Shown here piece after piece: positions 12,936-24,480 of a stretch of DNA of 64,000 bases (the first letter of the stretch is position 1; the number at the start of each line of letters is the position of its first letter). The stretch lies in assembly GCA_051453625.1 (NCBI GenBank), contig JBOZIK010000001.1, positions 249,550,483 through 249,614,482 on the forward strand, written 5' to 3'. The DNA comes from Welwitschia mirabilis (taxonomy: Eukaryota > Gnetophyta > Gnetopsida > Welwitschiales). A model generated the notes under the pieces. It saw nothing but the letters and a program-made list of their open reading frames with translations. It was not told the DNA's origin and searched no databases. The position numbers and the translations under genes are program-made.

Positions 12936-14316
12936 TAGGAGTGAGAACCCTAAAGGGGGAGGGGTGAATAGGTTTCTAAAAAATTATTCAAATAACTTTA
13001 TAATATTAACTTTACTTGAAATGAATCACTAAAAAACTTGTGAAATAAAGCTAAAAGTATTATAAAAAAATAAAATAATAGAAAGTACATAAATGCTAAT
13101 CGAAAGCACATAAGATTTATAGTGGTTCAATAATCCTCCTACTTTACTCTTGATGATCAGCTTCTATCCAAGCCTAATCTGGATCTTTATTAATCTCTTA
13201 TAGGTATTGTAGGTTCACATGTAACCTTTACAAATGGACTTTTTTTGAAGGATCAATCTCAACCTTTTGTAAGAAGGAATGGTAATAATGATGTATACAA
13301 AAAAGCATAGGTATCACTTAAACTTTAGCTCAAGAATATTATTGAAGCACTTTTTTAGAAGATGGAATAATCTAAAAACAAAGAATGCTACTGATCTGAC
13401 CATGTTTGCAAAGATACCAATAGTCCTTTATTTGTTTTTGGGCAAGAATGAAATAGTAATAAATATAATGAAAAATATCCAAAAGATTCAAAAAGTTTGG
13501 TACGATGATTTTTACTCTTGACAATATATTATGGAAGACTTATAGGGTTTTTACAAGTAAAATGTTATTTTAACAGATGTAAAACAATTACATAATGGCT
13601 ATAAAATTTGCATTTCCATCATCGTTAGTTAATCCTTAAAAGTTTGATCGACTCCATCTAGTGTCATCACTTAAATTGATTGCTCTTATGTTCTTCTTGT
13701 TAATCCTAGTTTTTTATAGCTTTATGTTTGATTAATCCCTCTAGGTCTATTCGATTACTCATCCGGTTACTTACATATCTATCTGATTACCTACTTGATC
13801 CAAAAAAAATCCAACATAGTTTTCAGTTTGAGGTCTGGTCGACTCCATAAAGGTCTAGTTGACTCATAACTAATCATCTATGAAGTATTGATGCTCAGTT
13901 GTATAGGTCTAGTTGATCCCTTAACTATCTAGTTAACTCCTTCATGATCAACTAGGAAGTATCAGATGCATAGTACTTAGTCTAGTCAACCCCTTAGGTA
14001 TCTAGTTAATTCCTTAATGATTAACTAAGAAGTACTAATGCTTAGCTTCATTATTCCGATTAACTCCTTAAATGTCTGATTAGCCCCTCTGAATTTTATT
14101 CTCTCCTATGTAAGATTCTGGTGTAACTGAATCTTTAGAATTTTGATTGAGTTATTAAGAGGATATCAAAATTTGATAAATTTTAGGATTAAAATATGAT
14201 AAAAATTAATTCAACTTCCAACCTATAATTGATCAATATTTTCTATACAAGATATAATAAATTTTGCTACATAGAAAACATTAGTTTAACATTAATTGAT
14301 AAACAATAATTTAAAA
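12936..14316 (-). repeat. 3' LTR of copia 2
   Basis: Collinear with the right LTR over its whole length; shared words include 'tttctaaaaaattattcaa', 'gatcagcttctat', 'aatggactttttttgaagg', 'aatctaaaaacaaagaat' and 'ataatgaaaaatatccaaa'. The left edge is diverged (no clean TGTT), so it is placed by alignment. The right half contains many scattered copies of a short 'ctagtcgactcc'-type word, several decayed to 'ctagttgactc'. The frame at 13279-13521 is an accidental reading of the LTR. Confidence 0.85.
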
Positions 14317-14329
14317 ATCCTCCTTTTTA
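14317..14329 (-). promoter_or_regulatory. polypurine tract of copia 2
   Basis: The minus strand reads TTAAAAAGGAGGAT directly before the 3' LTR. This matches the usual plant copia arrangement of an AAAAAGGGGGAG-type tract abutting the LTR, where plus-strand DNA synthesis is primed. Confidence 0.75.
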
Positions 14330-14810
14330 ACATTGACGGAAATTTTTTTCTTGGTTTAGGAGATTAGATTTAGAAAAACTCCCCCTCACAAAATGCCTAT
14401 TAACTTTTGCAAAAAATATTAAACATTTCACACTAAGTAGAACATTTGAAAAGTTTCAAATTTGTTCCAAAGTTAAAACAATTTAAAATATAATTTGTAA
14501 AACATAAAAATGCCAAAATATATGTGATAAAAAACATTTTAATCATAAATAATTTAATAACCATTAGATGTATAAAAAATTAGAGTTCATAATGAAAATA
14601 AATGTGTACTAAAACATTGATACATAAATTATTAAAAATGAGAATCAAGTTCATTTCTATTACTGAAAGAGAGATGCTCATTAAGAGTACATATAACTAA
14701 AAGTAATATAAATAACTAACTAATTCTCCTACTTTTAACATTAATGATAAATAAGAGAAGAAATACAAGCATAAAAAACATAAGCATAGAAAGTGAGATT
14801 TATTTATATT
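14330..14810. other. copia 2 untranslated region between polypurine tract and extra coding relic
   Basis: AT-rich, no readable frame. A second 'aactccccctcac' pyrimidine run at about 14377-14390 is a possible secondary polypurine tract on the minus strand. Confidence 0.5.
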
Positions 14811-14814
14811 CCTC

Positions 14815-15870
14815 TGCTTCTTTCTCTTTTGATTCTTCTTTATAATTTTCTTCTTCTTTCTCTTTCTCTTCTTTGGCTACCTTTCATGTTGAGATTCTAT
14901 CTTCCTCTGAATGATCAGCAATCTCATACCTAGTTGTAATTAGAGCCTTTTTTATGTACCTAGTACAAGAGTCAATCTACCTCAGGTATGAAATAGTCTC
15001 TTCTCGCAAGGCTTGCTTGGGAGAAAGAAATTTAGATGATTTATTAGATTTAATAAAGATATGTATGTGAGATAACATTGCACACCTAATAGATGACATG
15101 AAGTTAATGGTTTAAAGATTTGAATGAAATGTAATTCTATAATAATGGCAAATATTTGCAATCAGCATAGAGCAAGGTAGAGCCCTAGTGTTGTGATACT
15201 TCAACTAGGAGGCTATATTCTTTAGTATAATGACAAGGGTATCAATAGAGTTCCTAGTTCCTACCAAATACATCAAATAGGTCCTATAGTTAGAGGCCTC
15301 ATTATAGTAACCTATCAAGAACAAGAAATTATAGGTAAAAATTAAATGAAGAAACCTATACTTTGGGATAAGCAAATAAGTAGAAATAGTATGTTTTTAA
15401 TTGTGACACTTATTACAAAGTTTCCTTGTGATCTGCATTATCTTTCATGGAGTTACAAAAAGGCCTAAACTCCTCATAATCTTCTCTTCAAAGATTAGCA
15501 ATGGACACAATGTAGTTTGTGGTTACTTTTATCTTTTTTTTTTCCAAAACTATGATTTCTAGGGTTAAACTATTAGGATTATAAGAAACATTATAATAAA
15601 ACATCCTGATAAGAAAATGGTAACTAGAACCTAAAATATTAAGAAAGTAAGAGTAATCTAGATCTCATAAGAGTTAGATCACATCTCTAAGTTCCCTTAG
15701 CTCTAAAGTAGCAACAACCCCTTTCTGGAAGACTGGATTCTTCTTAAACTTCTTTTGGAACTTATCTAAATCTTTATCACATATGACCTAGTAGAAAAAT
15801 AAAGATCTCTTCTAGTATTCTCCTTTTTCCTTCTCCTAAAGGGTCTCTCAACCATTACAATCACTTGACA
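14815..15870 (-). pseudogene. post-pol extra coding relic of copia 2 (plant transposon-protein-like)
   Basis: Between RNase H and the 3' LTR the minus strand has a degraded coding region. Starting near 15855 it reads MVERPFRRRKKE, then FQKKFKKNPVFQKGVVATLE and YFLNILGSSYHFLIRMFYYN in shifting frames, and near 15170-15210 RALPCSMLIANI. It ends near 14815 in a highly charged Glu/Lys tail. The middle pattern (a hydrophobic 'FxREFYAN'-like block, then 'LPYGMLISRIF'-like) resembles the 'putative plant transposon protein' region found as an additional frame in some plant retroelements. Its biochemical role is not established. Stops are frequent, and my assignment is by pattern memory, so alternatives such as an env-like frame remain open. 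Confidence 0.45.
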
Positions 15871-15959
15871 AGAGCTTGAAAATAAGAAAAATCTAAGAGA
15901 AATACTATATATGAAGAAGACAAATAGTTAGAGAACAATAAAAAGGGTTTGTGATTCAC

Positions 15960-16430
15960 TTTCTTTTAAAGAAATCAAGTTTACTAATGAATCCTTTACA
16001 CTGTATACCTACAGTCCAATTAACTGATTTAAGTTTTAGTCAATCCATTAAGGTAGAAGCCATAATGCTATTAGAATCTAGGTAACTGAGATTTGAGACC
16101 AATCAACCACACATCTCTAGTCAACCAAATCATATATCTAGTTAATTGCCTTATGATCAACTAGAAAATAGTAAGATAATTCCTAGTTCATTTTGAAGAT
16201 GAAGAAAATTATCAAAATTTATGGGTTTGGTGAAGATATTAGCAATTCGATGACCTATACTAATAAAATTCATAGAAATGCTTTATTTTTCAACTTGATA
16301 TCATAAAAAATGTTGTCTTAGTTTATGTGTTTAGTTTTGTAAATGCTAAATAAGATTTTTAGAAATATTTATTATACTACTAATATCACTAAAAGTAGAA
16401 ACCCATTTAAAACTTGTACCAAAGTCCTTT
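15960..16430. other. copia 2 spacer with LTR-like words
   Basis: Non-coding stretch between RNase H and the extra coding relic. At 16010-16175 it carries several 'ctagtcaacc' and 'ctagttaattgcc' words like those in the copia 2 LTR, suggesting a captured or duplicated LTR fragment or a shared simple motif. Confidence 0.45.
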
Positions 16431-16439
16431 AGCATTTCC

Positions 16440-16720
16440 TTCATCTAAAGGAAATGATTATAATAACTCCTTGTTGGAAGATTTCATTTTGCTTTTCACT
16501 AGCCCATTCCACTAAGCATGATTCTAATGAAAAATGATTTCCACTTGTTATTTTTCTATCTTCCTTACATCTAGCCCAATTTGCATCACTGAATCTTATA
16601 AGCTTAAAAGATGTCTCAGTTGGGTATTATAAATCACAATCACATGTCCTCTTTATATATCTAATTATTCTTTTCACTGCTTGTAAGTGTGATTTTTTTA
16701 GTTGGGTTTAGTACCTTATA
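16440..16720 (-). pseudogene. copia 2 RNase H remnant
   Basis: The minus strand reads FKLIRFSDANWARCKEDRK, then ITSGNHFSLESCLVEWASEK and QNE, following the family pattern YSDADWAGCxxDRKSTSG and LISWSSKKQN. The first catalytic aspartate of the SDA motif is kept. The following LSTAEAEY block is lost in a frameshift. RNase H removes RNA from the RNA-DNA hybrid during cDNA synthesis. Confidence 0.85.
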
Positions 16721-17660
16721 CACATATTAATATTAAACATAATATCAATTCTATTTATAATCAAATATAATAAACTTTCAATCATACTCCTCTAAAGTCT
16801 TTAATCATCTGATTTTCCATCTGTATCCAAGATAACTTTACAAGAAGTTGACATGGACGTTTCAGTTGTTTTAGTATTTTTAAATTCAAAACATTTGATT
16901 AAATCCTTTTCATATTTATATTATGAGATAAAAATTTTATTCTTTGTTTTCTTAATCTATCATTTAAAAAAAAATTTCACTTCACCAAGCATATTCATCT
17001 CAAAATGTATTGTCATAATACTTATAAATTCTTTTGATAAACCTTCGTTAGAAGCACTAAATATGATATCATCAACATAAATTTGTATAACAATAAAATC
17101 CTTTTTTAAGTTCTTAAAAAATAAAGGTTTATCTACTATTCCACAAATGTAATCATTTTGATTTAAAAATGCAGTTAACTTTTCATACTAAGGTTTTGAT
17201 GCTTGCTTTAATTCAGACAAAGCTTTCTTGACTCTATATAGATGATTAGATTTATGAGGATTTATAAATCCTTTCAGTTTCTATACATACAATTATTTAT
17301 TTAGGATTTTATTTAAAAATCATTCTTTATATTCATTTAATATACTTTTATATTCTTAAATATTACAAATGAAAAAAACACTCTGATGCTATTAAGCCTT
17401 GCAACCAGAGCAAACATGTCACCTACATCAATGTCTTCTATTTGGTTATAGATTTGTACTACTAATATTTCTTTGATTTTAATGATATTATTTTATTCAT
17501 CACATTGGTTCCTAAAGATCCACTTAGTCCCAATGATATTTTTATCTTTTGGCCTTTCTGTAAGCTTCCAAACATCATTTCTTTTAAATTGTTATAATTC
17601 ATCTTACATGGCCATCATTAATTATTCATGGGATTTAGATTCTTTAAATTTCTTATATTC
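16720..17660 (-). pseudogene. copia 2 reverse transcriptase remnant with intact YVDD
   Basis: N-terminal blocks on the minus strand near 17470-17570 read WKLTERPKDKNIIGTKWIFR and are followed by VARLNSIR at about 17390-17410 (family VARLEAIR). The polymerase active site is readable as FIVIQIYVDDIIFSA, with YVDDI encoded at 17065-17079. Palm and thumb segments between are broken by stops. Small plus-strand frames at 16853-17080 and 17473-17703 are antisense shadows of this region. Confidence 0.88.
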
Positions 17661-17689
17661 TATTATGAAATATAACAAATGTGGGCATA

Positions 17690-18760
17690 AAAATCCTTCA
17701 TAGATCTCTTTGTCTTTATCTTTAATCTAACATCTCTAATAATAGATCCAAAAGAGTGATCTCTTAGCTCTTTAAACATGACTTCTTTTATAGGAACTTC
17801 TTTTTTTTTAGTATACATTTCTATAGTTGTGGAGATGCTTTGAGATATGTCTTTTTCATCATTTAAACAAATATATCTTATACTAACATTATCAATTTAT
17901 ACATTTATTAAGTATTCCATAGTTAAACTTATTTTATAGAAGACATTATAAGCTCCACTTTTAGTTGAATATCCCAAAAATATAGCTTCATTGGCTTTAG
18001 ATTCAAATTTGCTTAGATGTTTTCTATTCTTTAGCACATAACATTTACTCCTAAGGACTTTAAACTAAGAAACATTTAGTTGTCTTCCTTTCCACAAATC
18101 ATAAGGACTTTATCCATATGAGTCATAAGATAAACTTTATTTATAATATAACATGTAGTACTAATAGCTTCAACCCAAAATTATTTTGGAACCTCGTTTC
18201 CATTTAACATAGTTCTTGTTATTTTTTGAAGGCCTCTATTATTTATTTGAGTAATACCATTTCGTTGTGGTGTTTTAAGAGCTTAAAATTAATGATCCAT
18301 ACTATTGTTAATGTAATACTTCTTAAATAAATGATTTTTGAATTCACCACTATGATCACTTCTTATTTTCTTTATGGTATAGCATTTTTCATTTTGAATT
18401 TTATTACATATATCAATCCAATATTTGTAAGTTTTAGATTTATTTGAAAGAAATTCAACCCATGTATATCTAAAGAAATCATTAACCATGGTAAGAAAAT
18501 AGTATTTACCTTCTAAACTTTAAATTTTAATGGAACCTACTAAGTCAATATGAATGAGTTCTAAAGGCATAGCTATGGAAACTTATTTTTTACTCTTGTA
18601 TAATGTTCTTATTTATTTTATCATTTATCATGCATCACAAAGACCATGTTTTTCAACATTTATTTTGGAATACCTTTGATAATTTTTTTATAATAATCAT
18701 TTTTAAATGATTATACTTAATGTAACTTAAACATTTATGCCAAAGCTTTTTCTAATTATC
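17690..18760 (-). pseudogene. copia 2 integrase remnant
   Basis: The frame at 18289-18489 reads VNDFFRYTWVEFLSNKSK (family VDDYSRYTWVxFL) and KKIRSDHSGEFKNH (family IRSDxGGEF). The first of these has the second-position Asp of VDDY-type motifs replaced by Asn-Asp, and the second keeps the D of RSDH. The GAG-pre-integrase block upstream (18560-18760) is strongly degraded. Downstream, the C-terminal part continues in broken frames to about 17700. Confidence 0.85.
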
Positions 18761-18840
18761 ATTATAAAACTAATAAGTAGAAAATGATTGATCAATGTTA
18801 TATACATTATCTATTCTATATTCTTTGATAATAATATTTT

Positions 18841-19150
18841 TTATTTTACTGTGCCTAATTTCCCGTCTAGAAATACAAAAATGACCTTATAACCTTTGTC
18901 ATAAATTTGGCTAATACTAAGTAAATTATGCTTTAAAACATTAACATACAAAACTTCATTTATTCTAGGTAATTTACTTTCACTGATTCTTCTAATTCCT
19001 TCATACTTGGCTCTTTCATTATCATCAAATATAACTTCTCTTACATCAAAGTCACTCAAATATTTACATCTAGATTTTTCTTCTGTCATATGTCATAAGT
19101 AGCCCTTATCCAAATACTAGCTAGTTCCATTTGAAACCTCGAAAGCTATC
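18841..19150 (-). pseudogene. copia 2 aspartic protease remnant
   Basis: Reading inward from 19140 the minus strand gives Y-L-D-K-G-Y-L-stop-H-M-T, which corresponds position by position to the YLDSGCSRHMT signature. The catalytic Asp is kept, while Cys-to-Tyr and Arg-to-stop each fit one G-to-A or C-to-T change. The frame at 18841-19089 continues with CKYLSDFD, RINEVLYVNVLKHNLLSISQ and YDKGYKVIF, the strongly conserved LKHNLLSISQLCDKG segment of the Tork/SIRE type. Confidence 0.88.
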
Positions 19151-19233
19151 AAAATCAAAAGACTTTTTAAATTATTAATTTTTATCCACTTAGTACTCTT
19201 ATATTGATGTGGTATACCTCCTCCTGGAATAAA

Positions 19234-19243
19234 NNNNNNNNNN
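19234..19243. other. assembly gap, 10 N
   Basis: A fixed 10-base run of N between protease and gag of copia 2; true size unknown. Confidence 1.
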
Positions 19244-19299
19244 CTAACTAAATTTGAAAATTACATTAACTTTCTAGCATTATAATATAACTTTAAATG

Positions 19300-20800
19300 A
19301 CTTGAATTATCACAAAAATGATAAGTAACTTTAGAAATAAACTTATTTTGTCAAGTTACCTGATTTTGCTAACTCTTTGGTCTTTTGGGGATAAAATTAA
19401 TACTTGACTTATTATGAGCTATTTTTTAAATTCTAAGATTTTTTTTTCTAATTTAGTCAAATCACTAGAAATTTTATTGACAAAATGAGACAATTTTTTT
19501 TACTTATAGTACAAAATCAAAATTTTTAGATTTGATCATTTTCTACTTCGATTCCATTTCCTCCTTTTCTTTGGTGAGAGATTTTANNNNNNNNNNATCT
19601 TATTTAAATCATTTATGAACTTTTCCAACTTTTTACATTTTATGTATAGTTCCTAATAAGTATCTTTGAGCTTACTCTAATCTTATTCAATGACATCCAA
19701 ATCATCAAGTTTCGATGTATTGGACAAGATCTTTAATGGAGGTATAATTGCCATAAAAGAGAGTTCTCTATCTTCACTGAATCTTAGCATAAACTACTAT
19801 CATCATCTTCATCGACATTGTTTCATATTGTAATGAATGAAGATGTATTTGATTTTTTTTATTCTTTCTTAATATTTGAGCACTCATTTGCTATGTATTT
19901 AAATCCTTTATATGCATAGCATTGGATTCCTTTTTCTTTATCTTAATCTTTCTTAAACTTTGAGTATCCTCTTCTTGTGCTTCTATTTGACTTACCTTCA
20001 TTCTTTCTTTTGTGTAAAAATTTCTTGAATCTTCTTATTCGAAGAATAGCTTTATCATTATCTAGATCTTCATCAGATTTCTACAACTTGTACTCTTCCT
20101 ATACAAACTTTAAAGTAATACCTTTTTTCTTATATTTAGAGAATTTTAATTTATATTTTTGCAAATTACTTTGTAATTATTCTAGAGCCATCATATTGAT
20201 AGCTTGCTTCCTTTAATTACTGTGATTTTTAGTTTAAATCTTTTTGAAAGTGATCCTAGTACTTTTTTAATCACTTTTACCTCATCTATTCTTTTAGCTA
20301 GACTTTCCATGAAATTTATGATGTCAATAAGCCTAAAAAAGCATTCTTATAAAGTCTCCTCCTCATCCATATGGATATCTTCAAATTTGAAAATAAATAT
20401 TTTGAGATTTATCTACTTGATAGTGAATGTTCCTTCATGTGCAACTTCAAGAATATTCCATGCCTTCTTTGCATGTTCATAGTTTAAAATCTATTTTAAT
20501 TTAATTACATAAACTACAAAAAATATAGCATTATGAGTATGGTCGTATAGTATTTTTCGAACTATTGGTGGAAGTCCATTGGTCTCAAGTTATTAGAACT
20601 ACAGTGATATTACGATGGACATCAGTTTTTATTACAATAGGCATAGTATATTCATTGTAAATAATATCTTTAATGTCTACATCTAGGGATCTAAGAGAGA
20701 TTCTCATTTGGGCTTTTGAATATGCATAGTTTAATGCATCAAATATGAGTGGATGACTAGTGGAGAAACCGTTAAAATGATTACTTATTTTTGGATTCTA
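19300..20800 (-). pseudogene. copia 2 gag (UBN2-type) remnant
   Basis: Near 20740-20780 the minus strand has a start-like block NHFNGFSTSHPLIFDALNYA (family PxFDGxNYxYWKxRM). At about 20250-20480 it reads HAKKAWNILEVAHEGT, FEDIHMDEEETL and KVIKKVLGSLSKRF, matching the family AKEAWDILEVTHEGT, FEEIKMEEDET and KIVRKILRSLPERF. Stops separate the blocks. The C-terminal half (19300-20000) should hold the zinc knuckle; I could not read one, and two gaps fall there. Plus-strand frames at 19977-20482 are antisense. Confidence 0.85.
19587..19596. other. assembly gap, 10 N
   Basis: A fixed 10-base run of N within the gag C-terminal region of copia 2; true size unknown. Confidence 1.
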
Positions 20801-20840
20801 AAGTCTAGATCTATTAGGATCTTAGCTTGGACTCAACAAA

Positions 20841-20854
20841 TCTCTAATATCAAA
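20841..20854 (-). promoter_or_regulatory. primer-binding site relic of copia 2
   Basis: The minus strand reads TTTGATATTAGAGA immediately internal to the TGTTGG LTR edge, a decayed form of TGGTATCAGAGA, the initiator Met-tRNA complement. Its exact abutment to the LTR supports both calls. Confidence 0.75.
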
Positions 20855-22244
20855 TGTTGGATCAAGAGCGCTAGAGGAGGAGATGAATAGATTTCTAAAA
20901 AATTATTCAATTAACTTCAAATATTAATTTTTCTTGAAATGAATCAATAAATACTTGTGTAAGAAGACTAAAATTATTATAAAAATGAAATAAAAAAATT
21001 ATAGAAATACGAGTTAGAAGCACATAAGATATATAGTGGTTTAGGAAAAACCCCTACTCCACCCTCAATGATCAGCTTCTATTTAAGACTAATTCAAATC
21101 TCCATTAATCTCTTCTAGGTATTATAGGTTTACTTGTAACCTTTATAAATGGACTTTTTTTGAAGGCTTAGTCTTAACCCTTTGCAAAAAGAATAAAAAT
21201 GATGATGATATGCCTAAAATCATAGGTATCACTTCATCTTTGGCTCAAGAATAGTATTAAAGAACTTCTTTAGAAGATTGTATAATCTAAAAACAAAGAA
21301 TTCTATTGATCTAATCATATGTGTGAAGATGCTAATAGTTCTTTGCTCTTTTTTAGTTAGGAATGAGATGTCAATTAGTATAATGAAAAATATCCAAAAT
21401 ATTTAAAAAGTTTAGTATAGTAATTTTGACTCTTAGCAATATATAGTAGAAGAATTTTAGTTTTTTTACAGTGATAAGTTCTTCTAATGAATATAAAATA
21501 TATATACAATGGTTATAAAATTTGCATTTCTATCATAGCTGGTTGATTACTTAGAATTCTAGTCGAACCCATCTAGTGATGTCACTTATAGGTCACTCTA
21601 ATGTTCTTTCAGTCAATCCCAGTTCCTTATGGCTCCATGTTTGGTTGACCCCCTAGGATCTGGTTGATCTCTCATCTAGTCATCTGCATATTTATCCAGT
21701 TGCTCACTTAGTTTAAAAAAAATCCAACATAGTTTTCTACTCTAGGTCTAGTCGACTCCATAAAGATTTAGTCGACCCCTTGCTAATCAGCTGTAAAGTA
21801 TTAATGCTTAGTTGCATAGATTTGATCAATTTATTAGGTGTCTAATTAACCTTTTACAATTGGCTAGGAAGTATCAGATGCATAGTGCTTAGTTTAGTTA
21901 ACAACTTAGGCATCTAGTCAACTCTTTGATGATTTCCTAAGAAGTACTAATACTTAGGTTTACAAGTCTGATCCATCCCTTAAATATCTAGTCAATCCCT
22001 CAAATGCCTGGTTAACCTCTCTCAATTTAGTTCTCTCCTATGTAAGCATTAGCTGTAGTTGACCCCTTAGAAGTTTAGTCGACCCTCAAGAGGATATGAA
22101 AATGTAACAAGTTTTAAGATGAAAATATGATAAAAATTAATTTAGCTTTTGACTTGCAATTAATTAATGTTTTCTGTATAAAATACAATGAATTTTGATA
22201 TATAGAAAACATTAGTTTGACATCAATTAGGAAATAATTTAACA
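20855..22244 (-). repeat. 5' LTR of copia 2
   Basis: Begins TGTTGGATCAAGAGC and ends ATTTAACA on the plus strand. The word 'gcgctagaggagg..gatgaatag' at the edge is a form commonly seen at plant copia LTR ends. About 1.39 kb, collinear with the left copy. Its right half has a series of 'ctagtcgactcc' and 'tagtcgacccc' words. The minus strand would contain the promoter, but I could not fix a TATA box. Confidence 0.85.
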
Positions 22245-24480
22245 TATTTCCTATATAAGTAATTATTATACACTATCAAAATCCTACAAATTGGCATTGC
22301 AACATAGCCCTCTACTTTATCTTATCATCCCCTAACAAAGTAAGTGATCAACTATATTGTAATCCAATTTAGCTAAGATAGTTAACAACTAAAAAAGTGT
22401 AATTTTAAGTTAATTTTTATCATGTAGGAATAGAAATTAAAAACCAATACAAATACTAACATATTCATAAGCCTCCTACTTAAACACATCATAATATAAC
22501 AAATGAATTTCATTCACACACATAAAATCATAAATGTAATAATGATATCTTAGAAAATCATAATGTATATGCATAATTCATGATAGTGATACTAAAACCG
22601 ATATGTAAAGCTAACTAGTAATAACTCAAAATGATGCATACAAGTTCACTACTATATTCCATAAGGGAAAACGTAGAAAGAGTAATCTTAACATTCTTTC
22701 CCTTGTTTATGATGTTTTAGATGTTTTGAAACATAGCTGCAAGAAAACTCTATGAGTGTGCTACTATGCTTTTGCTAGATAATGTCCATGAAAATTTATT
22801 CTTGTAATATGAAATCCTATCTAAATAACTAATCACAAATATGTATCATGAAATCTCAAAAATGATCATTTTAAAATTATAAATTTGTATTCAATATCTT
22901 AGAAGAAGCTCAAAAATGTCTTGCCCACCCTTAAATGAACCAAGATATCTTATATTATAATAGAGCTAAAAGAATGATTATTATCTTATCCATCATGCAG
23001 ATAACAGACATGGGAAGACATTGATCAAATAAGATGTTAAAAATATAGGAAAAATCAAAAAAAAGTCTAAAAGCTTTCAACTAGTAGAAAAGTAGTAAAA
23101 AAATTAGGAAAAAGGTAGAAAGTGAAGAATTATTTTAAAAAACATGATCATTGTGAAAAGAAACTTATGGAAAAAAGGGCAGTAAAGAGAAAATAATGAG
23201 ATCATAATAATGCACTAAGTAGAAGGAAGCAATGCTTAGAAAAACTCCTCAAATGTGTCTAAACTCAATAAGCATGAAAAAAGTAAGAAATTAAAAATTC
23301 AAAAGAGAAAGTATTATTAGCACCTGTTAAAAAGAGAAAAGATAACAACCCTTATGAATAACCAAAAACTCTAAGTAATACTAATAGGAAATAACTAAAA
23401 ATGATTATATCCACTATATTATATTAAGAAAGGGTGAAAATGACTTTGGAGAACCCAAAAAAATAACTAAAGAAAAACAAAAATAAAAATGGATAGATAG
23501 GAACATAAATAATGTTATTTACTTATCCTAAATTCTAACTTAATAAATTGTCTTAGTAAAAATCATAAAATCACTTAATGAAGAATGCATGATAGTATGC
23601 AAAAATGTATAAAGTACCATTCAAATAGGCAATGATTATGACCATATCAAGTATAACTAATGTTATCAAATAATGAATGATAAGATAAATAGTTATTAAA
23701 AGATAAACCTATTAGCTTACATATTAAAACAACACTAGAATTCAAAAAAGTAAAATGATCATGTGGAAGTACTATATGCAAAAGATTTATAAAAAACAAG
23801 AAATTCCTTTGATGACATTAAAGAAATCACTAATCTTGTAGCCTCTAAGTAAAATTTATTTTGCTATGATAAGGGGAGTGCAACCATTATTAGAGGACTA
23901 AGGACCTACACAACATGGTCAACTGACCCCTCATTAGAGTTCTACAACTACCATATCACACTACCAAAGATTGCTCTTAAGAAAATTTGCCTTAGTGCAC
24001 TTGCTATAGGACATTATGGGGATCATGGTTTTAGCTCAGATATGAAAGATCACAATCTTTATTTATTTAATTTTTTATTTCTTTATTTTTTCTCTCTCTT
24101 TTTTTGGTTTTAGTGAAAATATTCCACATGATCAAGTACTCATAAGGATAGAAGTAAACTAATGATATGAGAAAAAAGTAAGAGCATGTAAAAACAACTA
24201 AATACTTACATCATTAAAGGAGAATAAAAAAACCAAGGCATATTCTTTCTAGATAAATTTTATAAACATATGAATATCTTAAGGTTGGGTGAATCTAATT
24301 TTATCATTGTAAAATGTCCAAATAAAAAATTACTAATCATCATAACTTCATAAATTAATACATAAGTCAAGTTAAAGATATTCAAGTAATAGCATGATGT
24401 TTAACCAAGGAATGAGTTAAAACAGAATTTAGATAATGATAAGAGGAAAATCCTCCTTATTAAGAGGGCTTTCAAGACAA
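22245..24480. other. 3' non-coding region of the Athila-like element
   Basis: Between the nested copia and the integrase remnant lies about 2.2 kb with no readable frame. It should contain the Athila polypurine tract and 3' untranslated region on the minus strand. 'tatcatcccctaac' near 22322 is a possible polypurine tract on the minus strand. 23040-23500 is a long A-rich purine stretch on the plus strand. Confidence 0.5.
24060..24113 (+). repeat. polypyrimidine tract
   Basis: Almost uninterrupted T/C run with a 'tctctctc' core, ending in 'ggttttag'. Similar long pyrimidine tracts occur in the 3' non-coding part of Athila/Tat-type elements. On the plus strand it also mimics a 3' splice site; no exon is apparent. 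Confidence 0.5.

Larger units (their letters stand above)
12936..22244 (-). mobile_element. Ty1/copia retrotransposon 2, full-length but decayed, nested in the Athila LTR
   Basis: Two LTRs of about 1.39 kb bracket, on the minus strand, a PBS relic, gag, protease, integrase, RT, RNase H, an additional post-pol coding relic and a polypurine tract. The right LTR begins TGTTGGATC and ends TTTAACA, giving matching TGTT/AACA ends. The integrase and protease blocks resemble the Tork/SIRE side of copia; assignment is by eye only. The LTRs differ from each other at many positions, so the insertion is old. A target-site duplication is not clear: 'ataagttat' left and 'ataagtaat' right are near the edges but do not abut both LTR ends. 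Confidence 0.88.

Noticed and set aside
13279-13521. 80-residue plus-strand frame
   Set aside because: Inside the copia 2 LTR; the partner LTR at 21200-21440 breaks it with stops.
19977-20482. Plus-strand frames of 79 and 92 residues with serine-rich, membrane-like composition
   Set aside because: Antisense shadows of the copia 2 gag remnant; the minus strand gives clear gag blocks.
24060-24113. Pyrimidine tract followed by 'ggttttag' as a 3' splice site of a host gene
   Set aside because: No exon-like reading follows and the position inside the 3' region of an Athila-like element explains it.
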